This document shows positions 1 through 10,979 of a DNA stretch of 64,000 bases, in pieces (position 1 is the stretch's first letter; each line of letters opens with the position of its first letter). The notes beneath the pieces were generated by a model that worked only from the letters and a program-made list of their open reading frames with translations, made no database searches and was not told the DNA's origin. The position numbers were made by a program, and so were the translations under genes. The DNA is from Lyophyllum atratum (lineage: Eukaryota > Basidiomycota > Agaricomycetes > Agaricales > Lyophyllaceae): contig JACGCN010000027.1 in NCBI GenBank assembly GCA_014905825.1, forward strand, positions 248,001-312,000, given 5' to 3'.

Positions 1-446
1 CCTGGTATGTTGCTCGACTGCTTCAACAATATCGTAGGTCGTGTCTCTCCCGAGCTTCTCATCATTGACCGCCTGTTAGATGGCAGCCGCACCATCAACC
101 ATCCCGCGGCTGCGGAAGTCGGCATCGGTCCCCTTGGGCCTTTGCAAAGCTTCAAGATCTGGTCCAAGAGAATCTTTACCAATTCATCCATCAATATGGT
201 TCAGCTTTACGCCCTTACCACTTGCATCGATCGCCTGAAAGTAGCGAGGACGGCCTGTATCGTTTCCCTGATTGGCTGGAAGAACCTCCTGACAGCTATT
301 TTTATCGAGTGGTCGGAAAACCTGTTTGTCAGTATACGGTCTTGAGCGTCTATCATCCATCACTACTAATATGCATTGTCAATGCAGGCTACCGTATATC
401 TCTCGTCAGTACATTTTCCTGTTCTAATTCATCTTGCGACAGCTGA
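1..446 (+). CDS. 3' end of an unrecognised gene (cut by left edge)
   Basis: A frame open from about position 120 reads as plausible protein (acidic and aromatic, with a PDWLEEPPDSYFYRVVGKP segment). It ends just after an intron at 332-387 (GTATAC donor, CAG acceptor). A second possible intron, 394-442, has a CTAAT branch site and ACAG acceptor. A candidate earlier intron runs 5-79. The stop lies near 436-446 depending on splicing. I do not recognise the family. The 5' part is outside the window. Confidence 0.35.
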
Positions 447-473
447 CCTCAACTTCGTCCTCATAGTGCAACC

Positions 474-948
474 ATGATGTTCCTTGCCGTGTATGATCTT
501 CAGCCGTACAACACCACAAGTGTCCCGTTTGCAGTGGCTTGTTCCGTCGGTACTCTAGCAGCCGGCTTTCATCATGTATGGCGTCATCCGCTCAAGAAAG
601 ACATAAGCCAGTTTCAATATGTATGTGCTAGGGTATATCAACGCAAATGCCTCCATCGCTCATATTACCACTCGCGATCTAGAGTTCTGGTTACATTTCT
701 GGCCACTTCGGCAACCGAGGCAGCAGAAGTTTGGCGTTTTTGATCGTCATTCTCAACATGCCCGCTTTGGTCCTTCGCTGGCATCTGACGGCTCTCAGCT
801 GCTCACTTGCCATGTTCGCCTTCTCTCACTCATTCCAGTGCCCATCTTGCGTCGTTTCGCCGGGGAAGTTTTTATCTGCAGTGGGATGCCTCTTCGCAGC
901 TATACTTATATTTGGCGGTGCATTTTCTGTCCGTACAACCTGACTTGA
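474..948 (+). other. possible small membrane-protein frame, unresolved
   Basis: Overlapping plus-strand frames read as hydrophobic segments (AVACSVGTLAAGF near 530-570 and FLSAVGCLFAAILIFGGAF near 870-925), separated by what could be one short intron starting GTATGT at 621. No family is recognised and no consistent start-to-stop model was reached. It could be a degenerate or chance open region. Confidence 0.15.
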
Positions 949-1320
949 TCTGAGCCTACAAGATGTACCGGCTACTATCCTCTGATCCCACTCCATGTTA
1001 CTGTACACAACTACCAAAATCGAATGAATTTTGAGATGCTGACGTCTTCGAACACCCGGGGCTTACATTGAGAATCAAGGCAGATATTATTGCCCGGAAT
1101 TCGAAACGTCACACTAAAGCGAAGTACCCGGACTTCAGTCAGAGAGAGTGTTTAAAGTAATTGACTCGCTTTGGAAAGGCTATTATGATGATGGTATACT
1201 CGAGTACATATGTTACTGTAGACATAATAAAAGAAGTAAGATTCAACCAGCTATTTGCTGGAATCTGATGCGAAATCAAGTGATACGCCTCTGATTTCCA
1301 GCAAAGAGAAGGAAGAGATC
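949..1320. other. intergenic, nothing recognised
   Basis: AT-richer sequence with no coding frame I can support. It lies 3' of the U2 gene, which runs on the minus strand. Confidence 0.4.
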
Positions 1321-1321
1321 C

Positions 1322-1506
1322 CCCGACGACGCAAGCCAGTAGTGCAGCGGCAAGGTCATCGCGTCCCCGTGTTGCAAGCAGAGCACAGGGAACAAGGGCG
1401 GCAAAAATTAGATAACCAAGAATGGAGGCGGTGCCTCCATAATAGTGGTTAAACTATTAAGAACAGATACTACACTTGATCTAAGCCAAAAGGCCAGAGT
1501 GGTAAG
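1322..1506 (-). ncRNA. U2: U2 spliceosomal snRNA
   Basis: On the minus strand the 5' domain carries the near-invariant GGCCTTTTGGC and GATCAAGTGTAGTATC blocks. The branch-point-recognition sequence GTAGTATC is at 1466-1473. Next comes stem-loop IIa (1441-1458, AATAG pairing with CTATT), then stem-loop IIb (1422-1440, eight perfect pairs ATGGAGGC/GCCTCCAT), then an Sm site AATTTTTG (1402-1409). A stem III (about 1364-1391, TCCC-GTG with CAC-GGGGA) and a 3' hairpin ending near 1322 follow. The layout and about 185-nt length match U2, the snRNA that pairs with the intron branch point in the spliceosome. The 5' end is placed about 24 nt downstream of a TATA box; the exact ends are approximate. 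Confidence 0.95.
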
Positions 1507-1528
1507 GATTCACGATGAGCGAGGCCAG

Positions 1529-1536
1529 CTTTTATA
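1529..1536 (-). promoter_or_regulatory. TATA box of the U2 gene
   Basis: Minus-strand TATAAAAG about 25-30 nt upstream of the inferred U2 5' end. The spacing fits a Pol II snRNA core promoter. No proximal-element consensus is known to me for this group. Confidence 0.6.
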
Positions 1537-1544
1537 CTAAGCGC

Positions 1545-2969
1545 CGCCGCGCACGGACCAGCTGACTATGGCATTCATGTTTAACAGGACCAAACACTGC
1601 CTACTTGCTCCCACCAATTTGGCGAAGGCTCTCGAGTCTACATCCAAAAAGAAAATATCATGTCTTGCACCATATCGGTACCCTTAGACGCGTCAAAATC
1701 TCGCCATAAGGACATCCCTCGTTCATCGCTCGCTATGTAGGAGAGCATCGTGGTTGCTACGAGACTGCACTCACATGGACGTGGGACTCCCAAACCATGT
1801 ACCCAGTCCTGGACGTCGGTCCCTTACTCAGCAATTGTGAAATACGACCTTATCTCTCGGCGGCTGATGTGCATCTAAGTGAAGTCGCGAAGTACGACAG
1901 CCCTTGGAATCCTGGATCGATGATCATTTTCTTACGGAATGCTGCCACTTGGATGACTTATCTATGTTTCTATCCTCCATAGCTCCGCTTCTCCGATCCC
2001 CGTAAAATTGAATGTTCAATGGAAACCTCCGCGAATCAAACTGCCGCCCACGCACCACTTGGATGAAAGATGAACATACCTTCGTATGATGTCAGTCAAC
2101 CGTCATTAGAGGTTTTGCATTGCAGCCGCTGCCCCCCCCTCCCATCAGGACGCGGGAGCTGATATGCGTCGCGCAGGACCCCAAGACCAATGTGCACGCC
2201 TTGTGCGACTCCCGTGTCATACTTGACCCAGGCCAAGCAATCCACGCCCACCGAGCACCAAAGTGACGTGTGTGTGTGCCGTTGAGAAGCACGCCCGCGC
2301 GAAGGTGGTGAAGCGCACTGACACGGGTGATTGAACGCAGCGAGAACGTGTACGTGTGTAATTTCCCACTGGCATCGCAGGGCAGATATCGCGTGGGGTG
2401 CCTCTCGTCCAGCGGCTGGCAGGGAAGGTTGATATTGCCGTAATCCTGTTGAAGGCATAATAGCCGAGAGCAGTCCAAGCCAATGCTGTTACGTTTAGAC
2501 GTACAAGTGACGGTTGGGGGCCTTAATCTCGTGATTTATTTCGTGGTTTATTTTGTGTCTTCAGATTTCCTCCTCGCCGCGAACATCGTAAGTAAAAAAG
2601 CAAAGGTCAATGGGATGGTAATGGGTGGTGTAAGTAAGTGGGTTCTGGGTAATCAAAGTGCAAAGTCCGTATATAAATTAAGTCCCATGAAGTTCGTGGC
2701 CAACAAAAAAGTATAACTCTAAAAAGGTGGGGAGATAGAGGAGAGTCCGAGGTCCCGGCAGGTACTCGAGATTGTAAACAAATGGAAGGAACGTTGAGGG
2801 GAAGCAGGTCTAGATACAATGACCATCAAGGTAGAAGGGCCGGTACGAGTGATAACGATAGCTGCAAAGGGAGGGGTATGGGTATACGTATAGCAATCCG
2901 TTGATGAGTTCGAATGCTCCGCGATGAACAGGTCCAAACCTGGGTGGAGTAAAATCGCTGGGAGATGGT
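1545..2969. other. intergenic, no supported gene
   Basis: Contains minus-strand open frames of 70-128 codons around 2092-2483 in a GC-rich patch. They overlap in several frames, show no recognisable domain and have no clear splice structure. The stretch 2500-2970 is AT-richer and is probably the 3' flank of the glycosyltransferase gene. Confidence 0.4.
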
Positions 2970-5900
2970 TTAGTATGAGAAGACCATGAGCCACGGGTTC
3001 AACACGATCTGTCAACAGCCAACGGCAGCAGGTGAGAAAAACGGATAATAACGGCATTCCTTAAGGCACGCCTTGCTTACCGGGAACAAGATGTGGCAAC
3101 CAGCAATGATGCTACCGGCGGAGAAGAATCGGATGAGTTATTGTTGTGGTTGCTGGAATGGAAGCGGGCACTCACGATACAGGGAAAATAACAGCCCAGC
3201 CGCCGGCACCGTCCACGCGCCATTCCACCGGAACAAGGCTCGTCGCGCAGATGATCATACCTGCAATGAGGACAAAGGAGACTAGCATCGGGAACCAGAA
3301 TCTGGACGGTGGAAAAATCAGGCAACAACATGTGGAGGGGAGAGGTACGGCCTACCGTTTGGCGATCTTCGGAATCTCCTTGAAGAAATTCGACCTTTGG
3401 ACCTCTTTGACCGTGGCCGACCACGAAATGTCGTACGAGAACAAGTGAGCGAGTATAGCCTGGCTCACGGGAATCGAGAGTCCACCGAAGAAGAAGAAGC
3501 TACAGTACGTGGCTGTCAGTTCCACGAACATCATCCACGAACGCAGCGACTCACAAGAACGGGATCCACATGAGATTCTCCAAGAACGCAGGGATCTGCA
3601 ACAAACAGCAACCAATCAGCCCACAGGGAAAGCACACGTCGACCCAAAGTGCACACACAAGCTGCTTATGACCAAGGCGATATTGCAGGAGTGAGAAGCC
3701 GACGGTGCCAGAGCCGAAGAAGACGATGGTGGTGGCGAGCCAGATCTCGAAACTGTGCATGTAGAAGCCGTCCACGCCGAACTGGAAGCCCAGGAGCACG
3801 TAGTTGATGATGCTGATTGTTACGGAGGCTGCGATACCGTAGTACGAGAACATGTCTGCGTGCGTTGGTGAGCGGCTATACCTGGAAGGGAGGTAGGGGA
3901 TGACGACGTACAGGCCATCATAGAGAACTTGTAGTGCAGCGGCGCGTCGGACCATAGGAATTTGTGGATCTGGTGCGCGATGGGACCACGTCGGAACCAT
4001 TGACTGAAAGGGTTGAACAGCAGCCTGATTGCACAAAAACTCAGCAAGCACGAACACGAGATTCCTTTGAAAGAAAGAAAACTCACTCGCTACATCCATA
4101 CGCATACTTTTGCCATCGATTAAGCTCATCATCCACGCTGAGCGACACGCCCTCCTTGAACCCACCCTTCGAGTACGTCGCCCACCTACATCAAACCAAA
4201 AGAAACAAAACAAGAAGAGTTTATTAGTCCCAGCGTGAACAGGTAGGAAAAAAAGTGAAGGCTAGACCAAGTACTTACCGAATAATATACCCCTTCAACA
4301 TAAGCCTCAACGCCATATCAAAATCCTCCGACACATTCGTCTCCGACCATATCTTCTCCCGGCCATCCTTAGGGTCAACCAGCGCCGCATCCTGCAGAGC
4401 ACGCCATCTTAGAAACCTGCGACAATACAACGTCAGGCGGGAGAGCAGCGAAGTAAAGGGAACGGGTTACGCACGCGTTGTGGCCTACGAAAGGCGCGAC
4501 TTCGCCGTTGGCGCATGCTATGAGGGGAGTGGTGTGAGTGCTAGACGAGGGAGGGAAAAGGAGAAGGGAGAAGGGACGCACCCATGGATATGCATCGGTT
4601 GATACGGCGTGTGAAGTATGCAATGCCGTTCTCGAAGTAGTGGTGCGCGACCTGCATAACATCTTCCCAACCCACACGTAAGCACCATGCAAAGGGGTGG
4701 TGGGAGGAGACAGGGAAAGCGCGAAAACCTACCAGATTCATGCTGAATAATCGCAACAGTAGGACACTCCCTCATCTCCCGTGCCGCATCTCTCAAACAA
4801 TCCTAACACCATACGCAAAACATTATTAGTAAGAATTCTTCCTCGACCAACGGAACAACGAAAAACGCACCTCAGGAACAACCGTATCCGAGTCCACAAG
4901 GAGCACAATCTCCCCAATCCTCGCCGCCCTCCCATTCGCCGCCCACGGCCTATGCCGCCCCCCCGTCTCCTCCCACGTCTCCTCCACCGCCAGCGCCAGC
5001 GCCTGGTCCTCCAGACTCAAAAGGCTCCCCGTGTTCGTCGTGGCTTCGGGCGGGCCGAGGAGCGCGGGGTTTGGGTTTGGGTTTGGGTTTGGGTTCGGGG
5101 ACGGGGAGGGGGAGGGGGAATGGTGGGAGTGGGAGTGGTGGGAGGTGGAATGGGAGGCGGAGGTGGAGGGGATGGGCGGGGCGTCGGAGGAGGAGGTGAG
5201 GGCGGTGGCGGTGCTGGTGCGGATGACGTCGGGGGTGTGGGTGTCGTTTTTTTGTTGGGCGATGAGGCGTGCGAGGTGGCGTTCGAGTTTTAGGGAGAGC
5301 GCGAGGCCTGCGGGGGGAAGAGTATCAATCATGAGTATGGGTTATATAGCGGTGGGATGAGGGTAGAAGTTCACCGTAGTTCATATTCGACGCTTTCTTG
5401 AATCGCCCGGCGCGTACGAACGCACCGTCCCCTTCGCCCTTCTTGACATCACGCTTCCCCCTCCCTTTCCCACCCGTGCCCTTCTCGACATCTCCCGAGT
5501 CCTGCACATCCACACCATCGAGATACTCAGTACGCCCCTCCCCCGGATCCCCATGCGCAGGCCGTGCAACCCACCCAATATTATGCACCGCATAGAACGC
5601 CAGGCGCTCCGCGCGGTCGGGGGGCGGGAGGAGGCGCAGGCCGTCGTCGTTCACGAAGATGGTCGAGGTGCCGCCTTGGCGAGCGTACGTCTGCATAGCG
5701 CGTTTGAGGGAGAGGATGGACGGGGCTCTGTATATCAAGGTGAGGAAGGGGGTGAGTGGTGATACAATGAGTATTGGGGTTTGGGGTGGACGTACAGGAC
5801 GGTGGAGAGGGTTTCCTTGTAGACGGGCATTTGGATGGTGATGTGCGGGAGGGCGTCGTCGACTGCACGTATGGCGCGGGGTTTGATGGCGGAGTAGTAT

Positions 5901-7446
5901 TTGGAGTTGGAGTGGTATTGTTCGATGGGGCCGAGGCTGGCGGGGATGGGGTTAGTGTTTACTTCGGGGGAGGTGTGGAGGGACGTACACCATGGAGACG
6001 TTCTGTACGATTTGGAGTGCGAAGAACTGGTACACGGTCGTTGGTGAAATGAGAATAAGACGGTGAGCGGAAAGATACGTACGAGAGAGACACAGTAGAG
6101 CAGGGGACATATTGCAAGGAGCGCAAAGCGCACAAAGGAGCCGTCGAGCGTCCATTCCTGTAGTAGGATCTTGATACCGTTTCCGATGAACACTACGCCA
6201 TACATCAGCTCAAAGTAGGAAAGAAAACGATGAAACCAGGACCCACAAAGCGCAATACCCGCTGCAAGCCCATTATACAACGGCGCCCACATGGCCACCT
6301 TTCTCGCATCCCTCCTCGGGTCCACAACGTCCTCCTCCTCATCATACATGAGATGAGACCCCCCTTCTCACCGCTCTCGCCCTCTTCAGACGTGTCCACG
6401 CCGTCCCCGCCCTCGACGTCAGCCTCTGGGTCACCGCGGGGCACACCAGTGTGCACGACGCCGACGCGCTTACCGTACCACGTGCGCTTCACCCTCGTGC
6501 GAGTACGGGTATGTGCGAGGGCAGCCCTGTCCCTAGGCTGCATCTGCGGCGCTTTGCCCTTCTCCCCAGTGGAGGAAGGTACTGGCTCAGCGGCGGGGGT
6601 GGGTGCGCCCAAAGAGTGCCGGGGGTAAGCGGACTTGGGCGGGAGGGGAGGGGGGACGCCTCTGGCCCGGCCGCTGATGGAGGCGGGGCGGCTGGTGAGT
6701 GCTTCGACGCTGCCTTCGACGCTGCTGCGGCCCGAGGTGTAGCTGTCGTGCGCCTGGGAGTGGGAGAGGGAGGAGAGGGCGGGGGAGTGGGAGAGTGAGG
6801 AGGAGAGAGGGGCGCCGGGCTGGGCGCGCCAGAGGAGTTTGATGAGGCGCTCTTCGAAGTCGGTGCAGGTGGGGATGATACGGTCGAGGGCGTCTGACCA
6901 GATGATGAGGACGCGCTCGTCGCGCTGAAAGGGAGGGGTTAGTCGGGTTAAGGGTGTAAGAGTGGGAGCGTACGATGAAGGCTGCACATTGCTCCTTGTC
7001 GGCGGCGGGGAGGAGGAGCATGGTGTCGATGATCTGTATACGGGTGTTGGCGTCGACGTATATGGAGGTATCCTCGGGGTGGCTGCGGTGATCGATCAGG
7101 CAAGGAGAAATAATTTTAAGGAGGGCAGCCGTACATAGAGGCCATGGCGGCGTGGACTGCAGCGCTGCGAATCTTGACGGCGACTGCTGGATTCAGAGCA
7201 GCGACGGCGGTCTCGAAGGGCTCGAGAGTTGGGTTCTCGTAAGGAAAGACGCGAAATTCGGGCGTTGGGTCTGTGGTAAGGGTCAGCGGGGGACATCATA
7301 ACACAAGTGGTGTACTCACCATTGACGTCGGATATGCGGAGGGCGACACCGGAGGAAATGTTCTCCTCGTTGGGGCGAAACCATGCGTCGCCCTGGGTTT
7401 GGCGGAAGAGCCAGTGCAGCAGGGCATCGTTCCGGTCGTAGTCCAT
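2970..7446 (-). CDS. polytopic family-2 glycosyltransferase, fungal GT2 type
   Basis: Multi-exon gene starting at ATG 7446. Exons include 7446-7320, 7270-7135, 7082-6974 and 6924-6474, and the last ends IVLNPWLMVFSY-stop at 2970. The N-terminal region (DRNDALLHWLFRQTQGDAW) leads into a low-complexity Ser/Pro stretch, then two membrane segments (WAPLYNGLAAGIAL near 6300 and SFVRFALLAICPLLY near 6140). The catalytic domain follows: MPVYKE, the DxD-type LLVDSDTVVPE (near 4870), SEDFDMALRL (near 4330) and the acceptor-site-like DELNRWQKYAYG (near 4110). Four or more C-terminal membrane helices then follow. This is the architecture of processive or semi-processive membrane GT2 enzymes related to the fungal GT2 needed for hyphal growth; the product is unknown. 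The exon near 6474/6363 needs a 110-nt intron to stay in frame, so that boundary is tentative. It shares a promoter region with the GH16 gene. Confidence 0.85.
5066..5100. repeat. GGTTTG tandem repeat in the glycosyltransferase exon
   Basis: Five hexamers of the gggttt type lie on the plus strand. Read on the coding (minus) strand they give an (Asn-Pro)n run after a Ser/His/Pro-rich stretch. In-frame repeats like this expand and contract by multiples of two residues. Confidence 0.8.
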
Positions 7447-7930
7447 GGGGAGGAGGGGGGACTTAGGGAAGGGTGGGAGGGGGAGGGGTGGTGTGGTGTG
7501 GATATATGAAATAGGTGGGAACTAGTAGTAAGGAATGAATCATCATTGACGTGCGCGTTGTATTCGCAGGTGCTCGGGGTCGTGGCGCGCTTCCTTCCGA
7601 TAAGAAAAAGTGCCTGACTCCTGGATGGATGCAGCGTGGTTACCACGACTTCCATGAAATCTTCTCCTGACGTCATTTATGCATCATATCGTAACACCCT
7701 GCGCTGCCCATTATCCTTTCTCTCGCAAGCAGAGTTGGGGGGGTGGCGAAATGCTGGCCAGGACGGCATGCGTGTAGACACTGGGAAGAGACAAGAGACT
7801 AGGAACGACGGAGCGGGATCAAATCGAGGGGGTCCAAAAAAGGGCATGAGATTTCCTGATTAGGACCGCCGGCGATCAGCGATCGAGGAATAAAAGAAAG
7901 CAGACTTCGATCGTGGATGCAGGCCCACCC
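7447..7930. promoter_or_regulatory. divergent promoter region between GT2 and GH16
   Basis: 484 bp separate the two start codons (7446 minus, 7931 plus). No convincing TATA box was seen on either side. Both genes look cell-wall related, so co-regulation is plausible but inferred. Confidence 0.4.
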
Positions 7931-10900
7931 ATGGCAGACTCCAGCACCAGCACTGACTCGCACGAACAGCATACGCCCCCGCTCGTCCCTCCCCGCCCCT
8001 TCTTCCTCGCCGGCTCCCGCTCCAACCGCCGCTCCGGCTCCAGCTTCTCCGACGCCTCCGACCGCGATGCCTCCCCGTCGCGTCCTCCACCCTCAGCCTT
8101 TCCCTTCCAGGCGTACCCCGGCAATCCCGACCCGCTGCCGTCCACCGTGCCCTACGGCCGTCGCAGAGCCTCCCTCGAGAGTCTGGCGAATGGCATCCCC
8201 GCCTACGCCTATGCCTACACCGACCCCGCCACCGCCATGCCCCGCTCAGGCAGCTTGTCTGACTTCCACCGCCCCCATGCCCCATTCATGACCAATGACG
8301 GCGAGCCTGGCACTCCTCCGAGCTCCAACTCCAGCTCCTCCCTCTATCGCATGAGTGCCGCCGCTCACGTCGCCTCTCCACCCCTAGGCAGCTCACCGAT
8401 ACCCCGCTCCCCCAGCCAGACCTTCCGCGCGCCCTTCCTCTCCCCGGCCTCAAGACCTACTTCGTCCCTCTGGTCGTGGGCCCCGGAGGCTACCACCGCT
8501 CTCCCCCTCAGCCACTCCAGATCCAACCTCCACCGCCCCCCGCTGCCTTCCACGCTCCTCGTGCGTGGAGCCTCGCCTGGGCCGAATCTGAACGAGGAAA
8601 AGGCAGCAGCTGCGCATGGTTCGACGACGTCCGTGCATATGCCTGATGCGAAAGGCGCAGGACAGGTCCAAGAGCAAAAGAGGGACCCGAGGGCGCGGGG
8701 GGCGTGGTGGCTTACCCTCGCGTGTCTCCTGCTCGGCGCTGCGGCCAGCGCGCTGCTGTGCTGGACGGGCATACGAGACATCAAGACTCGCATGCTCGAT
8801 GAGGGCGGGCTGTGCCTCGTGATGGACGAGGACTTTTCGGGAGGAACGCTGGATGATAGTCGGTGGGCGAGGGAGGTCGAGGCTGGTGGGTTTGGGTGAG
8901 TCTGTCTGTCAGGTTGTTTTTTTTCGTGTGGAAGGGCTGATTTGTGTGTGTAGGAATCATGAGTTCCAGATGACCACCACTTCGGACCGGAATGTGTACA
9001 TCCAGAACGGACAACTCTACATCATGCCCACGCTCACCCGCGACGAGGTGCCAGACTATGACCAAGATGGGAAGACATACAATCTGGAGGGGTGTACGGC
9101 GAGTGCGCCCGCACCGCCGCCGCCGCACACGTCGAGCAATTCAACGACGGGTGGGGGGAATTCTACTACCACCAATGGAGGCGGGGGTGGGACAGCGTCC
9201 AGCACCGGAAGCGCGAGACCGACTGCCACGACAAACGGAAATGGCAACCCAAACGGAACCGGAAACGCGAACCAGAACAACAAACGCGCCCCAGCCCCCG
9301 CAAGCAACACCTCAGCATCAGCCAACCCATGTCGCGCAGTGACAGACTACTCCCGCGGGACAGTCGTGAACCCCGTCATGAGCGGGCGGATCAGCACGAA
9401 GGGGAAGGTGGGGATCAAGTATGGGCGAGTTGAGATCGTGGCAAAGGTCTCAAGAGGGTGAGTCGTATGCTTTCCTTGTCCGGTTCTTCATCTCGTGTTG
9501 TGTTGGGTGGTGCAGGGAAGAAATAATGATCGGTGGCTGTGTCGTATAACGATCACACCCATTTGGAGTCTGCGTCGCTTAGCTTTCTCGTTTTGTTTTG
9601 TGTGGATGAGGATGAGACCCGAAGCTGACCTCGGGATATAGCGACTGGCTCTGGCCTGCCGTATGGATGCTCCCGGAGAACAGCACCTACGGCGCGTGGC
9701 CGCTTTCGGGCGAGATTGACGTGCGTTTCGCCTCTCTTCTTCTACACACCGACTATATACAAGGTAGCCTAACTGTACTTATTACGCATAGATCCTCGAA
9801 TCGCGTGGTAACGCCCCATCGTACCCCGCGCAAGGCGTCAACTACGTCCGCTCATCGCTCAATTTTGGACTGGACAAGAACCTGGTGCCCATTTCCGTGC
9901 AAGGCGGAGGTACGTTCCCTTCCTTCCCCTCCCTTTCTTATCCCGCTCACCCTTCCTACTTCGAACTCACGCGTATTTCAGCCCAGCCCGAGCCCCTGAC
10001 GAAACAGCTATACGGATGGTACTCCCTCAAACGCACCTCCTTCGACAAAGGCTTCCACACGTACACGGTCGAGTGGGACGAGAAGTTTGTACGGTTCTGG
10101 GTCGACTCACGGGTGAAGAGCGTCCTGGAGGTGGGGGTGGGGAAGAAGGGGGGGAAGGGCGCGGAGGGTGCGTTTTGGGATCGCGGGAAGTGCGTGTTTT
10201 TTTTTCTTTGGCTCTTTGGTTCTTGAGTCCTTTGAGGGGTTGGTGGCTGATGTGACTGGGGTTGTGGTAGATTCCCGCCGACGGCGCAGAATTCGAGTAC
10301 GGGGTCGGTGGTGGTGGTGGATAACCCGTGGGAGGAGGGGAGCGCGGCTGCTCCGTTTGATCAGCGTACGTCCCCCCGACCTTTTTTTCTTTTTTTCGCG
10401 TTGGGAGGGATGTTGATGGGCGTGCGTGTGTAGGCTTTTACTTGATCATTGATCTGGCGGTTGGCGGGACGTCGGGGTGGTTCCCGGATGAGAAGGGCGA
10501 TAAGCCGTGGTATGATGGGTCGTTGAGTGCGTTTTCTGCATTACGTTTTTTTTCGGTTCTTCTTCTTCTGCCGGTGATTTTTGTGTTGCGGGCTCTCGGG
10601 TCCTTTTCATTTTCATTTGCGCTGCGCGGGTTTGAAGGATCCTTGTGCTATCGCTGCCTCCTATCGCGGAAGCTTGAGCATATCCCTAAATTTTCTTTTC
10701 CGCTCCGGGTTTACGTCCTTCGCCCTCCCCTTTTTCCTTTGCCTTTCTTCCCTGATAACCGATAAGTGATATGAATGCTAATGAACTCTTGAACGTACAG
10801 CTGCCATGCGCGATTTCACCCGGGCGCTGGATAGTTGGTACCACACGTGGCCCGAGAACGCTGATGACCGGGCGTTTAGGATGTGAGTGGCCTGTGGATC

Positions 10901-10979
10901 GGCTGATTTGCTTTTGGTGGCTGATTCGGGTTTGGGTGGGGGCAGTGATTCGGTCAAGATGTGGAGCAAGGAGTGTTGA
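7931..10979 (+). CDS. membrane-anchored GH16 glucanase/transglycosylase
   Basis: Nine exons: 7931-8895, 8954-9457, 9642-9720, 9792-9909, 9982-10189, 10271-10365, 10434-10526, 10801-10882 and 10946-10979. All phases agree and the end is WSKEC-stop. The ATG at 7931 has a good context (cacccATGGc); the frame is open further upstream only without ATG. About 250 Ser/Pro-rich cytoplasmic residues are followed by one membrane helix (AWWLTLACLLLGAAASALLCW), making a type II protein. The extracellular GH16 fold has DEDFSGGTLDDSRW, GRVEIVAKVSRG, WPAVWMLPENSTYGAWPLS and the catalytic GEIDILES signature. In GH16 the two Glu are nucleophile and acid/base and the Asp assists. An Asn/Thr/Gly-rich insert of about 70 residues interrupts the N-terminal part of the domain. 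It probably acts on wall beta-glucan. An intron falls exactly inside the catalytic motif (GEID / ILES). Confidence 0.92.

Noticed and set aside
2092..2483. Three overlapping minus-strand ORFs of 88-128 codons
   Set aside because: GC-rich region open in several frames at once, with no domain or splice pattern.
7913..7930. Upstream start for the GH16 gene at 7913
   Set aside because: The frame there begins with GTG; the first in-frame ATG with good context is 7931.
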